47,623 nt of DNA from Deltaproteobacteria bacterium (GCA_018433085.1 JAHDRW010000042.1:1-47623); one strand, 5' to 3'; positions 10,110 to 19,719 are shown, counted from the stretch's first letter. Numbers and translations: made by a program. The notes: generated by a model not told the origin, from the letters alone.

Positions 10110-10657
10110 TGATCTTGCCGATCCCATTTACGCCGCATGGTCCAGTCCCTCCTGATAAGCCTCATCCGGGGTAAGCCCGTCAAGCATTGGATGTGGTCTT
10201 AAACGATTATAGAACCCCAGATAGCGCTCCAAGCCCTTTTTCGCCTCACTGACGCTATCATAGGCGTGCAGATAGACTTCCTCGTACTCGATGTTCTCCA
10301 GAGCCGCTCTACGAACACATTGTCACTCCAGCGGTCTCTTCCGTCCATGCTGATGGCAATACCCTTTACATCCGGATCCTTGCCTTTCCTGGATCCTTCA
10401 AAGACTGTGGATGCGCTATCCAGGACCTGCTGCTTCCAGTCCGATATCTGGTTGGGGTGCACATCGAACTGCTCCGCTGACTCCACGAGCGTCTTGTCTC
10501 CCCTGATCGCTGCTAATGCCACTTTCGCCTTGAAACTAGCTACAGTGGTTCCGCCTCGTTCTCTTCATGCTCTTGCTCCTTTCTTCGACCGTATTTCATC
10601 GGCCGCTTTTGAGCAAGACCCACTTATACCCCTGTCCTAAGTCTCGGAACCACTTCT
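10064..10657 (-). mobile_element. IS3-family element remnant (internally deleted)
   Basis: The ends are imperfect inverted repeats starting AGAAGTGG (10064-10071, and as the complement CCACTTCT at 10650-10657). Read on the minus strand, the middle holds the HTH part of an IS3 OrfA (DVHPNQISDWKQQ, 10360-10522) joined by a deletion to the C-terminal part of OrfB (about 10130-10330, with RLRPHPMLDGLTPDEAY). One frameshift lies near 10310, and another separates the original OrfA start from the HTH. Most of the DDE domain is missing, so it is inactive. No target-site duplication is evident (GGAT on the left, GTTT on the right). Confidence 0.8.
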
Positions 10658-10690
10658 GTTTCACAACACCCACAAATATCTGACACCCTC

Positions 10691-11632
10691 TCAGTAAATG
10701 GTTTTCAGTAGCTCAACCAGCTTATCATCTCTGTATTTTGCAACCTCTTTAAATGACTTCTCCTTCATTTCTTCCTTCACACCCACAATCAATTTTTCTT
10801 TCATTGAATCTGTGATAGTATCCCATGTTGCAAGTTCCTTCCAAATTGATTGAAAAGTTGTATTTCCAATTCCGTCTATAAAATGTCCGATACCGCCTAT
10901 CTCTCCTCCACCAAGATGATAAATCAAATGTTGCCCCATAAATGCCCATCTAATGCCAGGGCCAGCATAAAGCGCTCTGTCCACGTCTTCTACTGATGCA
11001 ACCCCTTTCACTACCATATCGATCGCTTCTCGCCACAGAGCCGCCGCCAGTCTGTTTCCGATATATCCAGGAACCGCCTTGTTAACAATTACGGGAATCT
11101 TCCCCAGATCTTCCATTAATTTCATTGTCTTGGAAATGGTTTCTTCAGATGTTTGTCTCCCTGGAACAATCTCTACCAGAGGAATGAGGTGTGGCGGGTT
11201 CCATGGATGAGCAATTAGGCACTTGTCTTTTTTGACTACGACTTGTTGGAGTTCACTTGGGTCCAGGCCTGATGAGCTGCTGGAAAGAATCGCATCTGTT
11301 GGAGAGTGCTTATCAATTTCCCTAAAAATCGGCTTCTTAATATCATAAGAATCTGCTGTAGTCTCTGCAACAAAATCTGCATCTTTTACAGCATCGGGTA
11401 TAGTTGTTACTACATTGATCCTTTCCAGAGACAATTTCTTCTCATTCTCTGATATGATTTCTTTACTATGCAGAAAATCAAGATTCGACTGAACCGTTTT
11501 GAAGCCTCGCTCTCTTGTCTCAGCCTTCCTTGAATATGCATTTACATTATACCCCTTTACTGCGAATAGCGTTACCCATCCAGCACCAATGACCCCTGTA
11601 CCTATGACTGCAACTTTTCTGATTTCACTCAT
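10691..11632 (-). CDS. 3-hydroxyacyl-CoA dehydrogenase family protein (lambda-crystallin / carnitine dehydrogenase type)
   Basis: 313 residues, the usual length for single-subunit members. An N-terminal Rossmann fold carries the glycine motif GTGVIGAG at 11-18. The catalytic His lies in the motif AHPWNPPHLIPLVEIVPG (His142), a signature of the L-carnitine/L-gulonate 3-dehydrogenase and lambda-crystallin branch rather than classic FadB. The C-terminal helical domain contains PGYIGNRL and the RWAFMG segment. It should oxidise a 3-hydroxy acid or 3-hydroxyacyl-CoA with NAD. The ATG at 11632 has AGGAGA in front. Base composition is clearly more AT-rich than the neighbouring chromosome, and an IS scar lies 33 bases past its stop, which suggests acquisition by transfer. 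The exact substrate cannot be read from sequence. Confidence 0.85.
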   Translation of the reverse strand: MSEIRKVAVIGTGVIGAGWVTLFAVKGYNVNAYSRKAETRERGFKTVQSNLDFLHSKEIISENEKKLSLERINVVTTIPDAVKDADFVAETTADSYDIKKPIFREIDKHSPTDAILSSSSSGLDPSELQQVVVKKDKCLIAHPWNPPHLIPLVEIVPGRQTSEETISKTMKLMEDLGKIPVIVNKAVPGYIGNRLAAALWREAIDMVVKGVASVEDVDRALYAGPGIRWAFMGQHLIYHLGGGEIGGIGHFIDGIGNTTFQSIWKELATWDTITDSMKEKLIVGVKEEMKEKSFKEVAKYRDDKLVELLKTIY

Positions 11633-11830
11633 TGGATTTTCTCCTGTAATACATTTGGGGCCAGAGCTCAGTTATGAGAGAGTCTTGTTTAAAGATTAAT
11701 AGCCCTGTAGCCCAGTATTGGAAATATGGTCAATGAAGCTCCGAGTCCCCTTCCTGTAACTTTTTAAGGTCAGGGACTCGAAGTACTTCTTATTCTTATA
11801 ACTATTCAGCGCGTATGTTGGGATTGAAAC

Positions 11831-12547
11831 TTATAGTTCATCACTCCACAACTGTACATACTTGCTGTCTCCGGGCTTTAACCGATTTTTTGCACCAGCT
11901 TCTAACATTTCTATTACTATTTCTACTGCCCACCTAGCTGCATCTCCAACGATATCACCTGCCTGTTCAAAACCCATGTCTTCCACAAAATCAATAAACT
12001 CTCCATTATCATCAGATAAGTTGTACCACCTGCCCTTATAACAATCTCTCTGGATTTCTTTGCATGAGATTGCTCCGTATTTTTCAAGAAATTTATTTAC
12101 CAAATGTTTACAAGGTCTCCATGCCGGTCTACATTCAATTGCCATGCAACCAGAACGTTGCTCTCGCCCTGTTATCAAGCTTATAACTCTACATCCGGCA
12201 ATACAGGCGCCACAACCGCCAAGCATTGACATCCCGAAACCAGCTCCCTCACCGGTAGCTGACTTAAAGAGTGCATCATATTGATGCTGATCGATTCCTA
12301 ATACTTCTAATCCCAAGGTATCCTTCAAAGCTTCCAATGTTGCCTGGGGACAATTTCCATTGATAAGCTCGTACTTATACCCTAGATCATAAGCTTTATC
12401 CATTAGCTCTTTTTTCTTGCTTATAAGATCCTTGATCTGAGCTTCGCTTAACGGAACTTCTTTTATTTTGGCATCATCTCGGACACCGAAGATCTTCTCA
12501 CGGTCCTTATACTGAGCTCCTGGGGTTGGTAATACTCTTTCTGCCAT
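11831..12547 (-). CDS. C_GCAxxG_C_C family putative redox protein
   Basis: 238 residues. A cysteine pattern typical of the C_GCAxxG_C_C family is visible: Cys66, then Cys112-Gly-Ala-Cys115 with Cys119, followed by Cys162 and Cys169. Extra cysteines lie at 134, 139 and 146. Family members are small cytoplasmic proteins suspected of binding a metal or Fe-S centre or doing thiol redox chemistry; no reaction is established. The N-terminal ~60 residues are an extension with no recognised motif. AAGGAGG lies upstream of the ATG at 12547. It has the same AT-rich composition as the dehydrogenase 198 bases downstream, so the two probably travelled together and may be co-transcribed. Confidence 0.8.
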   Translation of the reverse strand: MAERVLPTPGAQYKDREKIFGVRDDAKIKEVPLSEAQIKDLISKKKELMDKAYDLGYKYELINGNCPQATLEALKDTLGLEVLGIDQHQYDALFKSATGEGAGFGMSMLGGCGACIAGCRVISLITGREQRSGCMAIECRPAWRPCKHLVNKFLEKYGAISCKEIQRDCYKGRWYNLSDDNGEFIDFVEDMGFEQAGDIVGDAARWAVEIVIEMLEAGAKNRLKPGDSKYVQLWSDEL

Positions 12548-13124
12548 CTGAATTACCTCCTTGTTTTTTGTAATCCTAACACATTAAGTTGTTTTTTTTC
12601 TTATTCATATTACTGCTTTCATATAATTTTACCACCTCCTTTCCGAAGCACAATATGAATAAGCTACTTAGTCGCTGCATGGAGGGGCTTGATCCCAGTC
12701 ACCCGCTTCACCTGTTCCAGTGTTTGCTTCAGTTCGATTACAACCATCTCTTCCCTCTATACCTCACCAGTCCTTAATCTACGGACCCTTACCTGTTATA
12801 TGTAGTGCTTTTTCTGATGATTTAGCAAAAGCAAATACCAGACCAACTCCGGCTTCCAGGAAGTTTTTTACCCGGCTTGATTTCTCATATGAGTGAGCTG
12901 TAAAAAGATTATAACAAGGATAGCGATGCTTTTGTGCGGCTCTACACGTATCGATTATTTCAGTGATTGATAAAGACACCGGATTGACTCCATTACACAA
13001 CTATTCCCCAGGCTGTTCGTGGGAGGCCGCCTTCTCACCTGTGCCTGAAAAAATGTATCTGAAAAGATACATGTTGACAATTTGATACACTTAATTTATA
13101 AAGTACTATAGGGGGCGAATTGAT
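12548..13124. other. AT-rich intergenic region with two dubious small ORFs
   Basis: Two minus-strand reading frames may be decayed coding sequence. At 12779-13000 (TTG start) a 73-residue frame includes HRYPCYNLFTAHSYEKS, which looks protein-like but which I do not recognise. At 12664-12747 a 27-residue frame starts with MVVIELKQTLEQVKRVTG and has an AGGGAAGAG upstream. They may be remnants of one gene interrupted by stops. The promoter of the sigma-54 activator lies at the right edge. Confidence 0.35.
13053..13102 (+). promoter_or_regulatory. Sigma-70-type promoter with overlapping palindromic operator
   Basis: TTGACA at 13074-13079 and TATAAA at 13097-13102 are spaced exactly 17 bases, a near-consensus housekeeping promoter 20 bases before the activator start. 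Immediately upstream is a perfect inverted repeat, ATGTATC (13053-13059) and GATACAT (13066-13072). A third half-site, GATACAC, lies between -35 and -10 (13084-13090). The geometry suits repression, possibly by the activator itself. Confidence 0.7.
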
Positions 13125-14579
13125 ATGAGCACCTTGCATCGACCCGATGAGAAGCCAACAAGAGAGCGAAAACCCGCCGAGGAAATTCTCTCCCGCGAAG
13201 AAAACCTTTCCCTGCTTGAACAGCTCGAACTTTTCAAGCTCGTCTTCGACAATTTTTACAACGGCATCATGGTCACGGATACCGAGGGCTATGTCCTGCT
13301 GTTCAACAAGCCCTACGGGGAATTTCTCGGGATCGACCCTGAGAAGCAGTTCGGAAGGCTCTGTACCGAGGTGGTTGAAAACACCCGGATGCACATCGTG
13401 GGGAAAACCGGGATACCGGAGATAAACCAGGTACAGCACATCAAGGGCCAGGACACGATTGTCCAGCGCATCCCGTTGAGAAAGAACGGCAAGGTGGTCG
13501 CGGTATTCGGCCACGTCATGTTCAGAGATGTGCGCGATCTGGGGAAGCTTGCCAGAAAGCTCTCCCGTCTGGAATCCAAGGTAAAACTCTACGAGCAGGA
13601 ACTCATGAACCTGCGCTCCACAAAGTACACCCTGGAGAGCATCATCGGTGAATCCCCGGCAATCCGCACCCTCAAGAACGACGCGCTGAAGGCGACTGCA
13701 AACAGTTTCCCGGTGCTGATCACCGGAGAGAGCGGGACCGGAAAGGAGCTCTTCGCCCAGGCGATCCATCACGCCAGCTGCAGACGGCTCTATCCCTTCG
13801 TGCGTATCAACTGCGCCGCCGTCCCCAAGGAACTGATAGAAAGCGAGCTCTTCGGGTACGAGCGCGGGGCGTTCACAGGGGCCAAGGCGGAAGGGAAACC
13901 GGGCAAGTTCGAGATCGCACATCGGGGCACCATGTTTCTCGACGAGATCGGCGACATGCCCTTGGAAATGCAGGCCAAGCTGCTCAGGGTCCTCGAAGAA
14001 AAGGAATTTGAGCGTCTCGGAGGAACGCGGGTCATCCGATCGGATTTCCGGGTCATCGCCGCCACGAACGAGAATCTCGACGACCTTGTGGCCCAGCAGA
14101 AGTTTCGCACAGACCTCTACTACCGGCTGAATGTCATCCGCCTGCATATACCCCCCTTACGGGAAAGGAGGGGCGATATATCTACCCTGGCAGGCCATCT
14201 CCTGAAAAAGATGGCTCAGGAGGCGACATTTTCCGAGGTGACGCTCGACCCCGAGGCCGTAAAAATTCTTCTATCCTATGACTGGCCCGGCAATGTACGT
14301 GAACTGATCAATGTGCTGGAGCGCGCCTTGTCGTCACTGGAAGGAGATACGATCAATGTATGTGACCTTCCGTTCCATCTGTGGAGAAGCCGCATGAAAG
14401 CCCCCGAATACCCGTTCTCCTGCCTCAAGGACGAGCAGATGAATGCGGAGAAGAGGGCGATCATCAAGGCGCTCAGTGATACAAGGAATAAAGCCGATGC
14501 TGCGAGGAAGCTCGGCATCCACAGGACCCTGCTATATAAAAAGATGAAGAAATATCAGATCCCGGATCAGGCGCACTAA
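13125..14579 (+). CDS. PAS-domain sigma-54-dependent transcriptional activator
   Basis: 484 residues. Layout: a PAS sensor domain around 35-135, a short coiled linker, and the sigma-54 AAA+ domain with Walker A GESGTGKE at 201-208, the sigma-54-contacting GAFTGA loop at 248-253 and Walker B FLDEIGD at 271-277. A Fis-type helix-turn-helix follows at about 454-476 (NKADAARKLGIHRTLLYKK). No phosphorylatable receiver domain is present, so it probably senses a small molecule or redox state through PAS. GGGGG precedes the ATG. The likely target is the CoA-transferase gene 544 bases downstream in the same direction, which has a possible -24/-12 site. This resembles how AtoC- or PrpR-like activators sit next to the genes they control. 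Confidence 0.93.
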   Translation: MSTLHRPDEKPTRERKPAEEILSREENLSLLEQLELFKLVFDNFYNGIMVTDTEGYVLLFNKPYGEFLGIDPEKQFGRLCTEVVENTRMHIVGKTGIPEINQVQHIKGQDTIVQRIPLRKNGKVVAVFGHVMFRDVRDLGKLARKLSRLESKVKLYEQELMNLRSTKYTLESIIGESPAIRTLKNDALKATANSFPVLITGESGTGKELFAQAIHHASCRRLYPFVRINCAAVPKELIESELFGYERGAFTGAKAEGKPGKFEIAHRGTMFLDEIGDMPLEMQAKLLRVLEEKEFERLGGTRVIRSDFRVIAATNENLDDLVAQQKFRTDLYYRLNVIRLHIPPLRERRGDISTLAGHLLKKMAQEATFSEVTLDPEAVKILLSYDWPGNVRELINVLERALSSLEGDTINVCDLPFHLWRSRMKAPEYPFSCLKDEQMNAEKRAIIKALSDTRNKADAARKLGIHRTLLYKKMKKYQIPDQAH

Positions 14580-15123
14580 TGCCACACGGCAACCGTTGCC
14601 CCGGGTAAGGATATCTGAGTCTTATGCAGACGCCTGCGGTTTCAGACTCGCAGGGAAGTTCCTTATTTCCGGTCTATACGGGCGATCCACCGGGCACAGG
14701 TATACATCTGCACGAGCGGTCGTTCCGTCTGCGTCAGAGCCGGGGTCAATGATCAGCAGCAGCAGAAGACCGCTTCGGCCAACCTTTACCAGGCCCGACG
14801 AAGACCGCGGAAAGTGATCGCATCCGTGACTGCCGGGTGGAATCAAATCAGAAACAAGCCGGTTCTGTCAGATTAAGACGGTTATTCCCGGAGACGGGCG
14901 GCCAGACAGGAGCGGTGAGATCCGGTCTGTTCCTGAAGTGCTCTTATTTCCATTTCTTATCACATCTCGTGGCATATATTTTGAATATTCGGTGCAGAAG
15001 TTTTCCGCGAGGTATCCGGCCTTGGCAGATGCATACAGTGCGCCCCGATACCGGGAAAGCGCTCTACATGTGCAAGGGCTGGGTTGTAAACGGTGCAGTC
15101 ATATAAAAAGGAGGAGTAGATCC
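14580..15123. other. Long leader between activator and CoA-transferase
   Basis: 544 bases with no convincing coding frame. The open frame running into the CoA-transferase from 14938 is rejected as coding because the enzyme has its own strong ribosome site (GGAGGAG) before 15124. The main content is a possible sigma-54 promoter at 14970-14985. The rest is a plausible place for activator-binding sites, but I could not define a repeated operator. Confidence 0.5.
14970..14985 (+). promoter_or_regulatory. Possible sigma-54 (-24/-12) promoter
   Basis: TGGCATATATTTTGAA keeps the TGGCA of the -24 box and the TTG of the -12 box at the correct 10-base spacing, but has GA in place of GC at -12. It lies about 140 bases upstream of the CoA-transferase start and downstream of a sigma-54 activator gene, which raises its plausibility. 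The match is imperfect. Confidence 0.35.
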
Positions 15124-17112
15124 ATGGCGAAGAAGAACGGAGTTCACCCGATGCTTTCGACCTTGCCGCCGTCGCGGGTGCGCAAGGGAAAGATAGTGTC
15201 CGCCGAAGAGGCCGTGCGTGTCATTCGGGACGGGGATTCGATTGCAACGGCTGGGTTCGTCGGCAGCGGAGTTCCGGAAGAAATTCATCTGAAGCTGGAA
15301 GAATGTTTCCTCGAGACCGGCAGACCCAGGAACTTGACACTTGTGTACGCCGCAGGTCAGGGCGACGGGAAGGATCGGGGCCTCAATCACTATGGCCACT
15401 CGGGTCTGTTGAAGAGGGTAGTGGGAGGCCACTGGGGACTGGCCCCGAAACTGGGAAAGATGGCCTTCGAGAACAAGATGGAGGCGTACAATTTTCCCCA
15501 GGGGGTAATCTCGCACCTGTTTCGGGACATCGCTGCGGGAAAGCCGCGCACCATCACCTCGGTGGGGCTTAAGACCTATGTGGACCCGCGGTACGGCGGG
15601 GGCAAGATCAACAGCAGGGCGAAGGAAGACCTTGTGGAGCTCGTCAGCTTCGACGGGAAGGAGTACCTTGCGTATAAGACGTTTCCCATCAATGTGGGGA
15701 TCATCAGGGGAACCACAGCAGACACGGACGGGAACGTGACCATGGAGAAGGAGGCGCTTACGTTGGAGGCCTATTCCATTGCGGCTGCTACAAAGAATTC
15801 GGGAGGGTTTGTGATCGTGCAGGTGGAGAGGATAGCGGAGAAGGGGACCCTCCCTGCGCGCCAGGTCAAAATCCCCGGCGTTCTGGTGGACTGCGTGGTG
15901 GTCGCCAAGCAGGAAAATCACGAACAGACCTTCGCCGAGCAGTACAACCCGTCCTTTAGCGGCGAGGTGAAGATTCCGGTTGAATCGCTGCCGACCATGG
16001 AGATGGGGCCCCGCAAGATCATAGCGCGCCGGGCGGCCTTCGAGCTCCAGAAGAACAGCATCATCAATCTCGGGATCGGGATGCCTGAGGGGGTGTCCAA
16101 CGTGGCGAACGAGGAGAAGGTGCTGGATTACATTACGCTCACCGCAGAGCCGGGGATCATCGGGGGCCTGCCTGCAGGGGGGCTGAACTTCGGTGCTTGC
16201 ATCAACCCTGACTGTGTGATCGATCAGCCCTACCAGTTCGATTACTATGATGGGGGCGGGCTTGACTGCTGCTTTCTCGGACTGGCCCAGGCGGACAAGG
16301 AGGGGAACCTGAACGTGAGCAAGTTCGGGCCGAAGTTCGCCGGTTGCGGGGGATTCATCAACATCAGCCAGAATGCCAAAAAGGTGGTGTTCACCGGGAC
16401 ATTCACGGCAGGAGGGCTGAAGGTATCGGTGAACGACGGGAAGCTCTCCATTGACCAGGAAGGCAGGGAGAAGAAGTTTCTTAATCAGGTCGAACAGGTG
16501 ACCTTCAGCGGTAAATATGCGGTGCAGAGGGGGACCCCAGTGCTCTATGTCACGGAGCGATGTGTGTTTACCCTGACCAGGAAGGGACTTGAGCTCATCG
16601 AAGTGGCTCCCGGCATCGACATCGAACGGGACATCCTTGCGCACATGGAATTCAAGCCGGTAATACGCAGGCCGGTACACCTCATGAACGAGCGGATCTT
16701 CAGGTCCGAACCCATGCAGCTGAGGGACGATCTGTTCAGTCTGAGCATGGAGGAGCGTCTGACGTATGACCCGAATGAGAATCTCTTTTTCGTGAACTTC
16801 GAGGGCTTGAGGATCAGGTCATCCGAGCAGATCAGGAAAACGGAGGAGCTGGTAGGCGAGATTCTCTCCCCTCTGAAGAAGAAGGTGGACACTATCGTGA
16901 ACTACGACAACTTCGACATATCGCCCGAGCTGGTGGATGAGTACACGGAGATGATCAGACGCTTGGCGAAAAAGTATTATACCCGTGTCACCCGCTATAC
17001 CACGAACACCTTTTTCCGGGTGAGGTTCGGAGAGGCATTGAAAAAGCGGAAACTCCCGCCCGATATCTATGAATCTCACGAACAGGCGAAAAAGGCACTC
17101 GAGGGTGAATGA
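15124..17112 (+). CDS. Acyl-CoA:acetate/3-ketoacid CoA-transferase (YdiF/Pct type) with C-terminal extension
   Basis: 662 residues from the ATG at 15124, which has GGAGGAG seven bases upstream. Class I CoA-transferases of this type carry the alpha and beta halves in one chain. They move CoA between acetyl-CoA or another acyl-CoA and a free acid through a glutamyl-CoA intermediate. The expected catalytic Glu is seen as Glu342 in TAEPGIIGG, followed by the glycine-rich [11 protein letters not shown] and [10 protein letters not shown] segments. The two Rossmann-like halves occupy about 1-310 and 320-530. YdiF and Pct end near 520-530, but this protein has about 130 more residues ([13 protein letters not shown] onwards), mostly helical and conserved-looking. 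Its role is unknown to me. Probably controlled by the upstream sigma-54 activator. Confidence 0.9.
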   Translation: MAKKNGVHPMLSTLPPSRVRKGKIVSAEEAVRVIRDGDSIATAGFVGSGVPEEIHLKLEECFLETGRPRNLTLVYAAGQGDGKDRGLNHYGHSGLLKRVVGGHWGLAPKLGKMAFENKMEAYNFPQGVISHLFRDIAAGKPRTITSVGLKTYVDPRYGGGKINSRAKEDLVELVSFDGKEYLAYKTFPINVGIIRGTTADTDGNVTMEKEALTLEAYSIAAATKNSGGFVIVQVERIAEKGTLPARQVKIPGVLVDCVVVAKQENHEQTFAEQYNPSFSGEVKIPVESLPTMEMGPRKIIARRAAFELQKNSIINLGIGMPEGVSNVANEEKVLDYITLTAEPGIIGGLPAGGLNFGACINPDCVIDQPYQFDYYDGGGLDCCFLGLAQADKEGNLNVSKFGPKFAGCGGFINISQNAKKVVFTGTFTAGGLKVSVNDGKLSIDQEGREKKFLNQVEQVTFSGKYAVQRGTPVLYVTERCVFTLTRKGLELIEVAPGIDIERDILAHMEFKPVIRRPVHLMNERIFRSEPMQLRDDLFSLSMEERLTYDPNENLFFVNFEGLRIRSSEQIRKTEELVGEILSPLKKKVDTIVNYDNFDISPELVDEYTEMIRRLAKKYYTRVTRYTTNTFFRVRFGEALKKRKLPPDIYESHEQAKKALEGE

Positions 17113-17545
17113 TGCAGCACTCCGCCGAAAGGGCAAAAACATATGCACCCGTTATTTCCCCAATTTCCTGGTATCGATGTGAGCGGGTTTCCCCTGAAAG
17201 GAGCCCTGATCGCGCGTTTTTCTATCCAGAAAAGCACTATGCGGCCCTGAATTGAACGGAGCAGTCATCCCGACCGGTCTGGCGGGATCCGTCGTTCTGA
17301 TCTCGCACGAGTGGGTGCTGGGCGGGTTCGTGACGCCCTGGATGAGATCGTCGATCGGTGCATGGATCTCTTCGTCGCTGTGGGGCGACATCTCGAGGCC
17401 AAGCCCCGTACGATCCCGGAGGAATGACCTCAAGGCAGGAAACGGCCCCGCTTCCCGACCGCCTCTTTTCGAGAAAGAAATGTGAACCCGTCCCCGATTA
17501 CTCGTCGATTCTGGAGAAGGTGCCTGCTCTCGATGAAAGGCGTGT
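17113..17545. other. Intergenic between convergent genes, nothing firm
   Basis: 433 bases separate the CoA-transferase stop from the convergent CMD-fold gene stop. Open frames exist on both strands (for example 17252-17485 plus), but they lack ribosome sites and recognisable motifs. A weak hairpin with TCCCG/CGGGA arms lies at about 17268-17287. No clear terminator is seen. Confidence 0.5.
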
Positions 17546-17983
17546 TCAGGCCCTGACACCGCAGTCGGGATTGCCCTCGCCGAATTCTTCCAGCAGGTTC
17601 TTTACCACTTCCTCCCTGGAGAGCTTTTGTTCTTCCAGCGACTTGATCGACTGGTAGGCTGCAAAGAGCTGAGACGGCCCGATCTCCGAGGCAAAATAGC
17701 CCGCACCCTGGTTCCATACAAAGAGCGTGAACAGCTCATCAAGCTCTGCAACCGTGGTGCCGGCGGCGTACGCCTTGATCATCTCTCTTGTCGCCTGCCT
17801 GAAACGATTGGCGCCCACTGCGTTCGAGAGTGACAGCAGGTACTTGGTTTTCTGATCGATCGCCGGATTGTTGTCACCCCATACGAGCTTCCAGAAGTTG
17901 GCGATGATATTCGAAAGCCCACTGTCGATCTTCTTGTAATTCATCAGCGCCAGCGGGCGCAAAGGCGGATTGAATTTTTTCAT
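17546..17983 (-). CDS. CMD/AhpD-fold small protein, last gene of the hcp group
   Basis: 145 residues from the ATG at 17983, chosen because GAGGA sits upstream; longer frames start inside the leader. The all-helical sequence, with a KTKYLLSLSNAVGANR segment followed by an ELDELFTLFVWNQGAGYFAS helix, resembles the carboxymuconolactone decarboxylase/AhpD fold. The CxxC redox pair of AhpD is absent, and the only cysteine is near the C-terminus, so it is probably not an AhpD-type reductase. It follows hcp by about 90 bases on the same strand, so it is likely co-transcribed. Its role is unknown; handling of a reactive nitrogen or oxygen by-product is only an inference from context. Confidence 0.65.
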   Translation of the reverse strand: MKKFNPPLRPLALMNYKKIDSGLSNIIANFWKLVWGDNNPAIDQKTKYLLSLSNAVGANRFRQATREMIKAYAAGTTVAELDELFTLFVWNQGAGYFASEIGPSQLFAAYQSIKSLEEQKLSREEVVKNLLEEFGEGNPDCGVRA

Positions 17984-18071
17984 GAGTTGTCCTCTGCAGG
18001 CAGCAGAGAACGGGAATCCTTTCCTGCGGCCGAAAGAATTCCCGCCCCCGCATGCCCATTTATTCAAAGAG

Positions 18072-19718
18072 TTATTTCCCCTGTAGGATTGCCTCTATGT
18101 CTGTCCTGGCATCCCCTATCGGCTTGAGGTCGAATTTCTCGACCAATACCTTGGTTACACTCGGAGACAGGAAGGCAGGAAGGGTCGGCCCGAGGCGGAT
18201 GCCCTTCACGCCCAGGAACAGCAGGGCCAGCAGCACGGCGACCGCCTTCTGCTCATACCAGGCGATGTCGTAGGAGATCGGCAGCTCGTTGATGTCGTCC
18301 AGTCCAAAGGCCTCCTTGAGCTTCAGGGCGATCACCGCCAGGGAGTAGGAGTCGTTGCACTGGCCGGCGTCGAGCACCCTCGGAATGCCGCCGATGTCAC
18401 CCAGGGCCAGCTTGTTGTACCGGTACTTTGCGCAGCCGGCGGTGAGGATCACCGTGTCTTCGGGCAGGTTCTCGGCAACCTCGGTAAAGTAGCTGCGGGT
18501 TTTCTGCCGCCCGTCGCAGCCCGCCATGACGACGAACCGCTTGATGGCCCCCGACTTGACCGCCTCGATCACCTTGTCGGCGAGGGCGAGTACCTGGTTG
18601 TGAGCGAAGCCGCCGACTATTGTGCCGGTCTCGATCTGCTCCGGAGACGTGCAGGTTTTTGCCAGGGCGATGACCTCGGAGAAATCCTTTGTTCCGCCTT
18701 TTGGCCTGTCCGCAATGTGCCCGGCCCCGGGGTAGCTGACCAGTCCCGTGGTAAACAGCCGGTTCAGATAGGTGTTTTCTTTCTTCAGGGGGACGAGGCA
18801 GTTGGTCGTCAAGATCACGGGGCCGTTAAAGGATTCGAACTCCTTGTTCTGATGCCACCACGACCCGCCGTAGTTGCCGACGAAATGGCCGTATTTTTTG
18901 AATGCGGGATAGCAGTTGGCAGGAAGCATTTCCCCGTGGGTGTACACATCCACGCCCGTCCCCTCGGTCTGTTTGAGAAGTTCTTCCATGTCCTTGAGGT
19001 CATGGCCCGAGATGAGTATCCCCGGGTTGTCTCTCACGCCGAGGTTGACCTCCGTGATCTCGGGGTTGCCGTAGGTTGTTGTATGGGCCTCGTCCAGAAG
19101 GGCCATGGTGCTGACGGCAATCTCCCCCGCCCTCATAACCATGGCGATCATCTCATCCGCGGACAGATCCCTGGTGGTCGACGCCATCGCCTCCATGAGG
19201 AACCCGGAGATGTCATCCTTCTCGAATCCGAGAATCGCCGCATGATCGGCATACGCGGCGATCCCCTTGCAGCCGATGATCAGCAGCTCCCGCAGGGAAC
19301 GCACATCCTCGTTGAGGGCGGACGTGATGCGGACCTCGTCGGACATGGCCTTGGCCATGATCTCGTCCTGGTTGTCCGAAAACCAGGTGGCGCAATCCGG
19401 GAGCGATCCGGGCAGGTCGGATCCGACCCTTTCCCTGACCGCATCCCGGACCTTGAGGCCTTCCCTGATCAGCTTGATGATCGCCTCATCGTCCCAGGCC
19501 ACGTTGGTGATCGTGGTGAAGAGAGCCTCACGTATGAAACGGGCGGCCTCTCTGTCCAGCGTCCCGTGTTCTCCGAGCTTCTCCCCATAGATGGAAACTC
19601 CCTTGCACACATGGATGAGCAGATCCTGAAGATCCGAGGTCTCCTCGGGCTTGCCGCACACTCCTTTTACGGTGCAACCGGCGTTTCTGGCTGTCTCCTG
19701 ACACTGAAAACAAAACAT
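18072..19718 (-). CDS. hcp: Hybrid cluster protein / hydroxylamine reductase
   Basis: 548 residues, the standard length of Hcp. The N-terminal MFCFQCQET motif supplies the first Fe-S cluster ligands (Cys3, Cys6, Cys15, Cys21 in the CxxC-x8-C-x5-C spacing of the Desulfovibrio-type enzymes). Later segments such as [16 protein letters not shown] and [11 protein letters not shown] contain conserved ligands of the hybrid Fe-S-O cluster, as does the [14 protein letters not shown] segment. Hcp is a cytoplasmic enzyme that reduces NO to N2O or hydroxylamine to ammonia; it protects anaerobes from nitrosative stress. Its start lies one base past the stop of the DUF1858 gene, so the two are almost certainly translated together. 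Confidence 0.96.
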   Translation of the reverse strand: MFCFQCQETARNAGCTVKGVCGKPEETSDLQDLLIHVCKGVSIYGEKLGEHGTLDREAARFIREALFTTITNVAWDDEAIIKLIREGLKVRDAVRERVGSDLPGSLPDCATWFSDNQDEIMAKAMSDEVRITSALNEDVRSLRELLIIGCKGIAAYADHAAILGFEKDDISGFLMEAMASTTRDLSADEMIAMVMRAGEIAVSTMALLDEAHTTTYGNPEITEVNLGVRDNPGILISGHDLKDMEELLKQTEGTGVDVYTHGEMLPANCYPAFKKYGHFVGNYGGSWWHQNKEFESFNGPVILTTNCLVPLKKENTYLNRLFTTGLVSYPGAGHIADRPKGGTKDFSEVIALAKTCTSPEQIETGTIVGGFAHNQVLALADKVIEAVKSGAIKRFVVMAGCDGRQKTRSYFTEVAENLPEDTVILTAGCAKYRYNKLALGDIGGIPRVLDAGQCNDSYSLAVIALKLKEAFGLDDINELPISYDIAWYEQKAVAVLLALLFLGVKGIRLGPTLPAFLSPSVTKVLVEKFDLKPIGDARTDIEAILQGK

Positions 19719-19719
19719 A

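Noticed and set aside
14938..15123. Upstream extension of the CoA-transferase frame
   Set aside because: Open by chance; the family begins near the ATG at 15124, which has a strong ribosome site.
15064..16680. 538-codon frame antisense to the CoA-transferase
   Set aside because: Shadow of a high-GC gene; His/Leu/Pro-rich with no motif, and the opposite strand has a well-supported enzyme.
17152..17559. 135-codon minus-strand frame between CoA-transferase and CMD gene
   Set aside because: No ribosome site or motif, Pro/Arg/Ser-rich, and it overlaps the end of a supported gene.
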